Shown here: positions 1 to 6,723 of the stretch, in pieces | Layout: every line of letters starts with the position of its first letter | How positions within the stretch are numbered: position 1 is the stretch's first letter | Assembly: GCA_910584735.1 (NCBI GenBank) | Contig: CAJUBM010000116.1 | Location: forward strand, 1 to 9,187 | From: an uncultured Muribaculaceae bacterium | GTDB taxonomy: Bacteria; Bacteroidota; Bacteroidia; Bacteroidales; Muribaculaceae | Direction: 5' to 3' | Length of the DNA stretch: 9,187 nt | Made by a program: the position numbers and the translations under genes | The notes under the pieces: model-generated | Seen by the model: only the letters and a program-made list of their open reading frames with translations | The model's database searches: none | What the model was told of the DNA's origin: nothing

Positions 1-56
1 CGTCATCTCGACGAATAATCTTCTTACCTTAAATCTAATACCATGAAAAACTGATG

Positions 57-87
57 CAAAATTATATGATTTATGTTGTGCAACATA
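57..87 (-). promoter_or_regulatory. Candidate leftward promoter for a gene outside the window
   Basis: On the minus strand, TAATTTTG (64-57) matches the Bacteroidetes -7 consensus TAnnTTTG. TATG (87-84), 19 bases upstream, matches the -33 TTTG at three of four bases. Transcription would start near position 53 and run off the left edge. A minus-strand ATG at 6-4 could be the start of the off-window gene; only two of its codons are visible, so I do not annotate it. The other nearby minus-strand ATG (44-42) opens only a six-codon frame. The call rests on motif matching alone. Confidence 0.35.
72..87. promoter_or_regulatory. 16-bp palindrome, possible operator
   Basis: TATGTTG-TG-CAACATA has two perfect 7-bp arms around a 2-bp centre. 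It lies in the spacer and over the -33 position of the candidate leftward promoter at 57-87, where a dimeric repressor would be expected to bind. It is more than 100 bases upstream of the pdxA promoter, so control of pdxA is less likely. It is too short, and its 2-base centre too small, for a stable RNA hairpin. I do not recognise a regulator for it. Confidence 0.35.
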
Positions 88-189
88 CTTTTCGGGCAAC
101 AAAATCGCTATGGTTATCTATTTTTAACAAAAGAAGAGCGACTAAGTGCTTATATGTTAAGGTGTGTGAATATGTGTGTGGGGTCTTAT

Positions 190-220
190 TTTGGAGGGTG
201 GAGGGATTTTTGTAATTTTG
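190..220 (+). promoter_or_regulatory. pdxA promoter (Bacteroidetes -33/-7 type)
   Basis: TTTG (190-193), a 19-base spacer, then TAATTTTG (213-220) gives complete matches to the Bacteroidetes -33 (TTTG) and -7 (TAnnTTTG) elements at normal spacing. Predicted transcription start is near 223-224, leaving a leader of about 15 bases before the ATG at 239. The position decides the pdxA start: an in-frame ATG at 176 lies upstream of this promoter and would not be in the mRNA. Confidence 0.65.
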
Positions 221-238
221 ACAAAAATTTATCCTATA

Positions 239-1348
239 ATGACAGAGAATAACGGTAATAATAAAGATAATAAGAAAACAGAAATAAAGGAGCCTGCACG
301 TCCGAAAGTACGTGTAGGTATAACCCATGGCGACTACAACGGTATTGGCTACGAGGTGATTCTTAAGATGTTCGATGACACCCGTATGCTGGATCTGTGT
401 ACTCCCGTAATTTATGGGTCGGCGAAAATCGCACAGTTTTATCGCAAGGCCGGGAATATGCAAGGGAGCGCCCCTCAGCAGGTAGCCTCGGCTGCTGAGG
501 CTGTTGCCGGACAGGTGAATATCGTGAATGTCGTGGGAGAGGAGATGCGTGTGGAGCCCGGAAAGGCTTCCCCGGAATCTGGACGTGCCGCGTTTGCGGC
601 CCTTGAATCGGCGGTGGCCGATCTACGCGCCGGGAATATAGACGTGCTTGTTACCGCGCCGATAAATAAGAAAGCCATCCAGAGCGAGCTTTTCACATTC
701 CCGGGACATACCGAATATCTTGAGGCATCGGTCGGCGCAGATGGGAAAGATAAGGCGTTGATGGTTCTCTGTAACGATGTGATGCGTGTCGCACTGGTGA
801 CGATACACCTTCCTCTTTCCAAGGTGGCGGAGGCTGTGACCCGTGAGGCTGTAGTGGAAAAGCTGCATCTTTTTGAGCGGTCGCTTGTCGAGGATTTCGG
901 TATCGTAAAGCCCCGTATAGCCGTCCTGGCCCTGAATCCCCACGCCGGGGAGGACGGTATGCTCGGCGTAGAGGAGCAGCAGGTGATAATCCCGGCTATA
1001 GAGGAGGCGAGAGAGAAAAAGATTCTCGCTTTCGGCCCGTATGCGGCTGACGGCTTCTTCGGAGCGGGATTGTTTAATAAGTTTGACGGTGTTCTCGCGA
1101 TGTATCACGACCAGGGGTTGGCACCGTTTAAGACGTTGGCCATGGATAACGGGGTGAATTTTACCGCCGGTCTTCCGTTTGTGCGTACATCTCCCGACCA
1201 CGGTACCGGCTATGATATTGCCGGAAAGAACCAGGCTTCCCCCGATTCTATGCGTGAGGCCGTGTATCGGGCCATCGATATTTTCCGGAACCGTTGCAGC
1301 CATGCCGAGCGCACATCCTCTCCTCTGCGCAAACAGAAGGCTGAATAA
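239..1348 (+). CDS. pdxA: 4-hydroxythreonine-4-phosphate dehydrogenase PdxA
   Basis: PdxA is a cytoplasmic, metal-dependent NAD(P) oxidoreductase. It oxidises 4-phosphohydroxy-L-threonine, and the product is used by PdxJ in the DXP-dependent route to pyridoxal 5'-phosphate. With the start at 239 the protein has 369 residues. The three family metal ligands are visible: H157 in GHTE, H190 in IHLPL and H290 in YHDQGL. Other signatures are ITHGDYNGIGYE (28-39), VTAPINK (138-144), NPHAGE (233-238) and RTSPDHGTGYDIAG (316-329). The first ~22 residues are Asn/Lys-rich and look like a disordered extension ahead of the fold; the family is usually about 330 residues. An in-frame ATG at 176 is rejected because it precedes a strong promoter. 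The gene stands alone, converges on the GT9 gene and ends in a hairpin. Family assignment is very secure; the exact start is well supported but inferred. Confidence 0.97.
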   Translation: MTENNGNNKDNKKTEIKEPARPKVRVGITHGDYNGIGYEVILKMFDDTRMLDLCTPVIYGSAKIAQFYRKAGNMQGSAPQQVASAAEAVAGQVNIVNVVGEEMRVEPGKASPESGRAAFAALESAVADLRAGNIDVLVTAPINKKAIQSELFTFPGHTEYLEASVGADGKDKALMVLCNDVMRVALVTIHLPLSKVAEAVTREAVVEKLHLFERSLVEDFGIVKPRIAVLALNPHAGEDGMLGVEEQQVIIPAIEEAREKKILAFGPYAADGFFGAGLFNKFDGVLAMYHDQGLAPFKTLAMDNGVNFTAGLPFVRTSPDHGTGYDIAGKNQASPDSMREAVYRAIDIFRNRCSHAERTSSPLRKQKAE

Positions 1349-1367
1349 CCATCCTGATTTATATACT

Positions 1368-1416
1368 TTTAGCGGTGTGTCAAAAAATTATTTTTTTGAT
1401 GCGCCGCTAAAGTTTT
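1368..1416 (+). terminator. Hairpin at convergent junction, probable pdxA terminator
   Basis: TTTAGCGG (1368-1375) pairs with CCGCTAAA (1404-1411). Inside, TGTGTC (1376-1381) pairs with GATGCG (1398-1403) through three Watson-Crick and three G-U pairs, and six A (1382-1387) pair with six T (1392-1397), leaving a 4-base TTAT loop. The plus-strand RNA therefore forms a continuous 20-bp stem, followed by G and four T (1413-1416). In the minus-strand RNA the three wobbles become A-C mismatches. The structure begins 19 bases after the pdxA stop and covers the last codons of the opposing GT9 gene. The short T run makes classical intrinsic termination less certain. Confidence 0.6.
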
Positions 1417-2485
1417 CACCCGGATGTAGATGCGCGTTCACACGCGAGATTATGAGTTGTGGCGGTATCCCATGCAGGCAGTAGTAGTCGCCACGGAAGC
1501 AGGGCTTGTTGCCGAATACGGAGCAGGGACGGCATGTCATGGGAAGCTGTATGATGTCGCTTTCTCCCTGTCGCCATCCTTTGAACCCGCAGTATGGATG
1601 TGTGGCTCCCCAGATGCTTACCACCGGCGTGGCTACCAGTGAGGCTAAATGCATATTTGCCGAATCCATCGACACCATTACGTCCAGCCAGCTCATAAGC
1701 GCGAGTTCTGCGGGAAAACCGTAGCGTTGGGATGCCAGTGAAATGGCTCCGGGATATTGTTCTTCCCATTCGGCGAGTATTCCGCGTTCATATCCCCCGG
1801 CGCCGAAAAGAAATATGCGGTTGCGTGGGTCAGATGTAATCTCCTTTATCACCTTCTCCATAAGCTCGAGAGGGTAGATTTTCCCTTTATGCTTGGCGAA
1901 TGGCGCAATCCCTATCCAGTGTTCGCCGCTCCTCTTTGGAGGTGTTATCGCAGCGAAGTCGGAGGCATCGGCTTTTTCACCAAGATGGCTGTAGAGTCCT
2001 TCGAACCGACTTTCTACCGGAAGGCCGATAGCATGGAAAGCCTGGCGGTAACGCGCCCGCGAGGACACCAAGGGTAGTAGTATTTTGTTCGCGCCCCGGG
2101 TGAGGGCCCGTTTCCCTTTCCGGCCTTTGTTGATTACGGCCACCGGGATTCGGTGCAGGTGGCAGAAGATGCGCAACAGGCGTGTGCGCAGCACATCGTG
2201 CAGATCCACGAAGCCGTCGAACCGATATTGCCTGCGAAGTTCTGAAAACAGCCGCCATAGCCCGGTAACGCCCTTATAGCGTTCCAAATCAATCCCGACT
2301 ACCTGTAGGTTGTCGGGCCGGTTTATGAATATCGGGGTCATTGACGAGCGGGTAACCATGGTGAACCGCACATCGGGGTAGCATGCGCATACACTGTACA
2401 GCACCGGGATGGTCATAGCCACATCTCCGAGTGCTGAGAAACGTGCTGCAAGTACGCTTCGCAGTCGTTTGGGATTGTTAATCAT
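1388..2485 (-). CDS. Glycosyltransferase family 9 (heptosyltransferase-like) protein
   Basis: This 365-residue GT-B fold glycosyltransferase belongs to the family of the ADP-heptose:LPS heptosyltransferases. The probable role is transfer of a sugar, possibly heptose, to the lipopolysaccharide core at the cytoplasmic face of the inner membrane; donor and acceptor cannot be read from the sequence. The N-terminal motif FSALGDVAMTIPVL (16-29) carries D21, at the position of the WaaC catalytic Asp. The C-terminal donor domain has IGIAPFAKHKGKIYP (191-205) and SMDSANMHLAS (272-282), the GT9 D-S-x-x-x-H-L signature. Cysteines 318, 321, 329 and 336 form a late cluster of a kind found in many GT9 proteins. 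There is no signal peptide or membrane segment. The gene starts 9 bases after the DUF4254 gene, so they are almost certainly co-transcribed. Its last eight codons lie in the arm of the convergent-junction hairpin. Confidence 0.9.
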   Translation of the reverse strand: MINNPKRLRSVLAARFSALGDVAMTIPVLYSVCACYPDVRFTMVTRSSMTPIFINRPDNLQVVGIDLERYKGVTGLWRLFSELRRQYRFDGFVDLHDVLRTRLLRIFCHLHRIPVAVINKGRKGKRALTRGANKILLPLVSSRARYRQAFHAIGLPVESRFEGLYSHLGEKADASDFAAITPPKRSGEHWIGIAPFAKHKGKIYPLELMEKVIKEITSDPRNRIFLFGAGGYERGILAEWEEQYPGAISLASQRYGFPAELALMSWLDVMVSMDSANMHLASLVATPVVSIWGATHPYCGFKGWRQGESDIIQLPMTCRPCSVFGNKPCFRGDYYCLHGIPPQLIISRVNAHLHPGENFSGASKK

Positions 2486-2494
2486 GCCGCTGTC

Positions 2495-3103
2495 TCAGAC
2501 ATTCTTCTTGTACAGCACCGGGTTTGTGTCGGCATCGTTGTACATCTTCATCTGCCGGTACACTTTCATGTATTTACGTCCGGCCGCGATGTCGTCAAGG
2601 AGGGCATCGATGGCTGTGGTAAGGTCGCGCCGCTGTTCCAGCAGTACGGCGAGCTTGCCCTCGCATCTTGCCTTATGGGCGGCGGTGGCATCGGGGCGTT
2701 CCAGTTCGGCGCGCATATGGTATATCTTGACGGCGAGGATTGACAGTCGGTCGATGGCCCATGCGGGACTCTCGGTATTTATTGTGGCATCATCGAGGGG
2801 TGTGACTTCGCTGTATCGTGTGCGGAAAAATGTGTCGATGTCCTCCACGCGGTCCGTGCGGTCCTGGTTCGATGCGTCTATACGCCGTTTGAGTTCCATC
2901 CCGGCAGCGGGTTCGATTTCAGGGTCGCGTATAAGGTCTTCCATGTGCCATTGGGTTACGTCTATCCAGTTCTTGGCATATAGAAGGGCGTCCATAGTGT
3001 CGGCTGCGAATGGATTGGGAGCCGGGGTGTCTATGGAGTCGGTGATATGGTAGTCGGCTGTAGCGCGGTCAAAGATGTCGTTGCAATTTTCAGCGAATGT
3101 CAT
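2495..3103 (-). CDS. DUF4254 domain protein
   Basis: This 202-residue protein resembles the DUF4254 family of Bacteroidetes, whose biochemical role I do not know. It is predicted soluble and mostly helical, with no signal peptide or membrane segment. Recognisable blocks are QWHMEDLIRDP (51-61), RIDASNQDRTDRVEDID (74-90), ESPAWAIDRLSILAVKIYHM (111-130) and YRQMKMYNDADTNP (182-195). Charged heptad-like stretches at 66-95 and 140-175 could pack as a helical bundle. The gene ends 9 bases before the GT9 gene, and I recall such pairs in other Bacteroides-group genomes, so a link to lipopolysaccharide or another envelope glycan is plausible but inferred. It has its own candidate promoter (3172-3202) and a 10-bp hairpin in the leader. 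The ATG at 3103 follows an A/T-rich stretch and precedes the first conserved block, which supports this start. Confidence 0.85.
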   Translation of the reverse strand: MTFAENCNDIFDRATADYHITDSIDTPAPNPFAADTMDALLYAKNWIDVTQWHMEDLIRDPEIEPAAGMELKRRIDASNQDRTDRVEDIDTFFRTRYSEVTPLDDATINTESPAWAIDRLSILAVKIYHMRAELERPDATAAHKARCEGKLAVLLEQRRDLTTAIDALLDDIAAGRKYMKVYRQMKMYNDADTNPVLYKKNV

Positions 3104-3128
3104 TGTCGTGTTATTAATCGTGGGGCTT

Positions 3129-3152
3129 CCTCCATGTCAGCCGACATGGAGG
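3129..3152 (-). promoter_or_regulatory. Perfect 10-bp hairpin in the DUF4254 leader
   Basis: Read on the minus strand, CCTCCATGTC (3152-3143), loop GGCT, GACATGGAGG (3138-3129) form a perfect 10-bp stem with a 4-base loop. It ends 25 bases before the DUF4254 ATG and would lie in the 5' untranslated region if the promoter at 3172-3202 is used. No T run follows on either strand, so it is not a typical intrinsic terminator. It could be an mRNA-stabilising 5' structure, a protein-binding site, a processing site between rsmF and the downstream pair, or a DNA operator, since the arms also form a palindrome. Confidence 0.55.
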
Positions 3153-3171
3153 CGTGGATAAAGTTCGGTGG

Positions 3172-3202
3172 CAAATTTAATCATTATTTTTAAATCATAA
3201 AA
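3172..3202 (-). promoter_or_regulatory. Candidate promoter of the DUF4254-GT9 pair
   Basis: On the minus strand, TAAATTTG (3179-3172) matches the Bacteroidetes -7 consensus TAnnTTTG completely. TTTT (3202-3199), 19 bases upstream, matches three of four bases of the -33 element. The predicted start near 3168 gives a leader of about 65 bases that contains the hairpin at 3129-3152. The element sits in the 123-base gap after rsmF, the largest gap in the minus-strand block, which fits a separate transcription unit. Confidence 0.5.
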
Positions 3203-3226
3203 ATGCCGTGTCTGCCTCCGGGGAGT

Positions 3227-4636
3227 TTATAGGGATTTTAGGATGCGCCATGGGGCTGGATAAAGGTTGTTGGCACGGTTCCCGAGGTTTTTTACAAATC
3301 CCAAAGGATTATCGTTGTAGGTGAGCAGTACGAATCCTCTGGGTGTGGATGCTTCCAGCACGATGGCTTCCCGTCGGAGATAGCGCAGTGCGGTGGGGCG
3401 GTCCACTTCATATTGTGGAAATGTATCGGGCCGGAGAAGCCCCGTTGTCATGGCGAGTTCATGGGTAGGGACAAGGTCGCGGCCACGAATTGTCGCCACA
3501 TCCGGCCCGGCCAGTATCGTGTCAAGATTCTGTCGTAGGAGGGAGATAAATGAGGCGTGTGCCACGGGGAGGGCGGTGATGGCATCTCCGCGCGTTTCCA
3601 AAGCCATGTCCGTGGTTGCGAGCCAATTTTGCACTATGGCGGGGTTTATGGCATTGTTGTTTTTGGAGACGGCGCTTTTCCCTTTCTTGCTTTTGGCGGG
3701 TTTGCGGGTTGTTGATGGCATGTCGGCAGGGATGACATCCTCGTTGGCGCCGGGTTTGCATAATATGCATACGAACAGGCCTTCCCCCCGTATGCGCCCC
3801 GGCAGGAAACGGGCTGCCTTTACGCCGGGGAACTGCGATGGGACTATTCCGGGAAATCCTGAGAGGCCGGTGTCCTCGAAGGTGGCGTTATGGTCGGTGG
3901 CAAAATTGCCGATCAGTTGTTCGTTTTCGGCGAGATTGAAGGTGCATGTTGAGTAGACGAGGAATCCGCCGGGACGCAGGGAGGGCCATACGTTGTCAAG
4001 GATTTGGCGCTGCCGCTCCGCACATTCGGCTATAAGCGTCCGGTTCCATTGCTCGCGGGCCGTGGCATCTTTACGCATCATCCCTTCCCCCGAGCATGGC
4101 GCGTCTACGCACACGATGTCAAAGCAGTCGTTGAGGCGGCTGAAACGCGCAGTATCGCCCCGGCTTACTACCACGCGGGAAGTGGCCCCCCATTTTATCA
4201 CGTTCTCGCGCAGTACTTCAGCGCGGCGGAAGTCAAACTCATTCGCAACGGTTAGCGATTCTGCGGGTAGGGCGTCGGACGCGCAGAGCGTCTTCCCTCC
4301 GGGGGCCGCGCAGGCGTCCAAAAGACGTAGCGGGCGCCCTCCGAGACGTTCCGAGAGGCTTGAAATGATATGGTATAGACACATCGAGGAGGCGTCCTGC
4401 ACGTAGTATAGCCCCTGGTGCATTGCAGGGTCAAATGTGAACGATGGCCTTTCGGAGAGGTAGTATCCCTCGCGGCACCACGGCACGGCGTTCCCGGCCA
4501 CGGGCGGTATCGTACCCCCTTTTGATATGTTGACGCGTACCGAGACCTCGGACTGTGTACATTCCAGAGACTCGGCCAGTCCCGAGAACTCCGCGCCCAT
4601 AGAGGCGAGCATATCTTTGAATTCCTGTTTCAACAT
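3227..4636 (-). CDS. rsmF: RsmF-like rRNA (cytosine-C5-)methyltransferase, RsmB/NOP family
   Basis: This 469-residue enzyme uses S-adenosylmethionine to methylate cytosine C5 in RNA; the RsmF branch acts on 16S rRNA (C1407 in E. coli). SAM-binding motif I is LLDACAAPGGKT (105-116). Motif IV DAPCSGEGM (178-186) holds the conserved C181, and motif VI YSTCTFN (228-234) holds the catalytic nucleophile C231. HQGLYYVQDASSM (73-85) is the usual block before the catalytic core. The tail, from about 330, is an RsmF-type RNA-binding region ending in GFVKNLGNRANNLYP (446-460) and a WRIL segment; a Lys-rich linker (310-328) separates it from the core. Length is close to E. coli RsmF (~480). The start ATG shares its A with the TGA of the upstream HD gene (TGATG), which suggests translational coupling. 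Family is certain; the exact target base is inferred. Confidence 0.92.
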   Translation of the reverse strand: MLKQEFKDMLASMGAEFSGLAESLECTQSEVSVRVNISKGGTIPPVAGNAVPWCREGYYLSERPSFTFDPAMHQGLYYVQDASSMCLYHIISSLSERLGGRPLRLLDACAAPGGKTLCASDALPAESLTVANEFDFRRAEVLRENVIKWGATSRVVVSRGDTARFSRLNDCFDIVCVDAPCSGEGMMRKDATAREQWNRTLIAECAERQRQILDNVWPSLRPGGFLVYSTCTFNLAENEQLIGNFATDHNATFEDTGLSGFPGIVPSQFPGVKAARFLPGRIRGEGLFVCILCKPGANEDVIPADMPSTTRKPAKSKKGKSAVSKNNNAINPAIVQNWLATTDMALETRGDAITALPVAHASFISLLRQNLDTILAGPDVATIRGRDLVPTHELAMTTGLLRPDTFPQYEVDRPTALRYLRREAIVLEASTPRGFVLLTYNDNPLGFVKNLGNRANNLYPAPWRILKSL

Positions 4637-6672
4637 CAGGGTTTGGATTTGTTCTTTTTCATCTCGGCCGGATATTGTATGCGGGCGTGGTACATCGATT
4701 TCAGGCGCTGGATGAATGTTTGTTTTATCTCCGATATATCTTTGAATGACAGCGGCGACTCATTATGCAGCCCCTCGGCTACCTGGCCGTCGATAAGGCG
4801 GTCTACCAGAGAGCGTATCGCCTCATCGGAATGGTCTGTCATTGAGCGCGAGGCTGCCTCTACGGCATCGGCCATCATCAGCAGGGACGCCTCGCGAGTC
4901 TGGGGATTAGGGCCGGGATAGGTGAACGGGGCGGCGTCTATGGCCTCGTCAGGGTGCTGGCGTTGCTCCATGGTGTAGAAGTATTTGGCCTTCCCGCACC
5001 CGTGGTGCTGCGTTATCAGGTTGCGTATTGCCTGTGGCAGTTTGGCCTTTTCGGCACGACGCATACCATCGTGGATGTGGTTTATAACTATCCTCGCGCT
5101 CTGTATAGGGGAGAGTGCGTCATGTGGATTCACCCCGTGCTGGTTCTCTGTAAAGAAAGCCGGATTGTCAATCTTCCCTATGTCGTGGTACAGGGCGCCG
5201 GCACGGACCATCTGTACATTCGCCCCTATCCTGTGGGCTGCTTCGGAGGCCAGGTTGCTGACGGCCATGGAGTGTTGGAACGTACCGGGACATTCGGTTG
5301 ATAATTTGCGGAGTACCGGGTTGTTTATGTCGGAAAGTTCGACAAGGGTAACCACCGAGACCATGCCGAACATCTTTTCAAAGATGAAGATAAGTATGTA
5401 GGCGAACGACACAAGTACGGCACTGATGGCGAAGTAGCCTATCAGGCGTGGCGTTGATGAGGTCAGGGTGCCGGTCGACATAAGCTCTATGGCGAGATAG
5501 CCCAGGCAATATACCACGAAGGCAACGAGTGCCGACTGTAGCAGCTGTGAACGTTTCGACAGTTCCTTCAGGGAGAATATTACGGATGTGCCCGCTATGG
5601 TCTCGACTACGAAGAACTCGAACTGGAATGATGCCCAGACAGAGCAAAGCAATACTTCCAGAACGTAGACGAAGAAGGCCGTACGGGAGTTGAAGAATAC
5701 CAGCACTATCACCGGCAGCATCGCTAACGGGGAGAGGTATATGCCCGACATGAATGTGCGCGACATAGCCATGGAGAAGACGAAGAAGCCTACCATGAGG
5801 AGCAGTATGGCTCCCATCCTGCGGGGCTCTAACAGGTCCGGATAGTAATAGAGGAAGTAGGCTAACAGGGAGCCGAATATGAGTGACACGAATAGGAACC
5901 GTCCCAGGAATATGGAGAGGCGGCTTGTGCGATTGTTGTCCGACTGTTTGTCAAGTGTGGCCTCATATGATTTCAACACTTGGTAGAGCTGGGGTGTGAC
6001 AATGTCGCCACGATCTACGATACGTTCTCCCTGTTGTATTACCCCGATGCCTGCGATGACAGGCTGGAGCAGGCTTTCCCGGTAGTGGGCGGTGGCTTCC
6101 TGGTCTTCCACCACGTTAGGCATCAACAGCCGGGCGAGGTCGAGGCGCTGTATGGCGCCGCGCTCCGGATTGTTTCGGAACAGGGAGTCAATCAGGGCAT
6201 AGGCATCACGTTGTGAGATAAAATCATCCGTCGGATAGGATCTGTTCACGTTGTCCTCGTTGAATTTTACCTCCGTCAGATTCCCTGCCGCGATAGCCGA
6301 TGCGGCTGTCTGGTCGGTTATGCCGCGCCGGTATAGACCCTGTACGATTTGGGAGAGACGTCCGCGTGTTGCGGGCGAGAGGGTGTGTGAAGCCGATATT
6401 GCCGCCATAACCCGCGTGGGGGTCTCCTCATCGCGTCGGAATATGGGGATCATGTTGCGGTCGATGGAGTCTATCATGCTCTTCACCGTGGCAGAATCGC
6501 GGTATACCGTGATGTCGAACGGCGCTGTCAGCAGTGAGTAGCCCCATGGACGGTTCTCCTCGTAGGAGTATTTGTGCTTGTTGGGGCGTGGCATCAGCCA
6601 TAGTACTATAGCCATAGCCGCTACGAAGGCCCCTATGAGCCACGTTGTATTCCTTTTAAGCTTCACAATCAA
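4636..6672 (-). CDS. 7TM HD-domain phosphodiesterase, PgpH-like (probable c-di-AMP hydrolase)
   Basis: This 678-residue inner-membrane protein has the 7TMR-HD architecture. It starts with one membrane helix (~11-28), followed by an extracytoplasmic domain (~30-250). Six more helices lie near 254-276, 286-304, 311-327, 330-346, 378-398 and 411-432, and a cytoplasmic HD domain fills 450-660. All expected metal ligands are present: H467, H496-D497 (in YHDIGK), H532, H556-H557 and D602 (in MADAVE). The known relative, Listeria PgpH, cleaves c-di-AMP to pApA, so the same role is likely here. A Lys-rich tail ends the protein. The chosen start at 6672 is TTG; a GTG two codons downstream (6666) is equally plausible, and the next ATG (codon 20) would break the first helix. 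The upstream frame closes at a TAG (6684-6682). The 51-base gap from the RelA/SpoT gene and the one-base overlap with rsmF suggest one operon. Confidence 0.92.
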   Translation of the reverse strand: MIVKLKRNTTWLIGAFVAAMAIVLWLMPRPNKHKYSYEENRPWGYSLLTAPFDITVYRDSATVKSMIDSIDRNMIPIFRRDEETPTRVMAAISASHTLSPATRGRLSQIVQGLYRRGITDQTAASAIAAGNLTEVKFNEDNVNRSYPTDDFISQRDAYALIDSLFRNNPERGAIQRLDLARLLMPNVVEDQEATAHYRESLLQPVIAGIGVIQQGERIVDRGDIVTPQLYQVLKSYEATLDKQSDNNRTSRLSIFLGRFLFVSLIFGSLLAYFLYYYPDLLEPRRMGAILLLMVGFFVFSMAMSRTFMSGIYLSPLAMLPVIVLVFFNSRTAFFVYVLEVLLCSVWASFQFEFFVVETIAGTSVIFSLKELSKRSQLLQSALVAFVVYCLGYLAIELMSTGTLTSSTPRLIGYFAISAVLVSFAYILIFIFEKMFGMVSVVTLVELSDINNPVLRKLSTECPGTFQHSMAVSNLASEAAHRIGANVQMVRAGALYHDIGKIDNPAFFTENQHGVNPHDALSPIQSARIVINHIHDGMRRAEKAKLPQAIRNLITQHHGCGKAKYFYTMEQRQHPDEAIDAAPFTYPGPNPQTREASLLMMADAVEAASRSMTDHSDEAIRSLVDRLIDGQVAEGLHNESPLSFKDISEIKQTFIQRLKSMYHARIQYPAEMKKNKSKP

Positions 6673-6723
6673 TATTTTGAGCTATTGAAGACCAATAATA
6701 TGTAGTTTTTATCGTGTCACGTT

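Noticed and set aside
71..463. 130-codon minus-strand frame across the pdxA promoter and 5' end
   Set aside because: It overlaps a well-supported promoter and conserved pdxA codons, has an unlikely composition (clusters of Thr, Tyr, Cys and His) and matches no family I recognise.
623..1303. 226-codon frame antisense to pdxA
   Set aside because: Long antisense frames are common opposite GC-biased codons. It has no domain motif, and the plus strand carries all PdxA catalytic residues.
3186..3204. ATTTTTA...TAAAAAT inverted repeat after the rsmF gene, considered as a terminator
   Set aside because: The 7-bp stem is all A-T, has no GC clamp and overlaps the -33 region of the DUF4254 promoter; it probably reflects A/T richness.
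3393..3956. 187-codon plus-strand frame opposite the rsmF gene
   Set aside because: It is rich in Ser, Arg and Pro with no domain pattern, as expected for a shadow of the conserved methyltransferase.
6693..6700. TATTATTG on the minus strand between the RelA/SpoT and HD genes, considered as a -7 element
   Set aside because: It misses one base of TAnnTTTG and has no -33 TTTG at the right distance, so a separate promoter is not supported.
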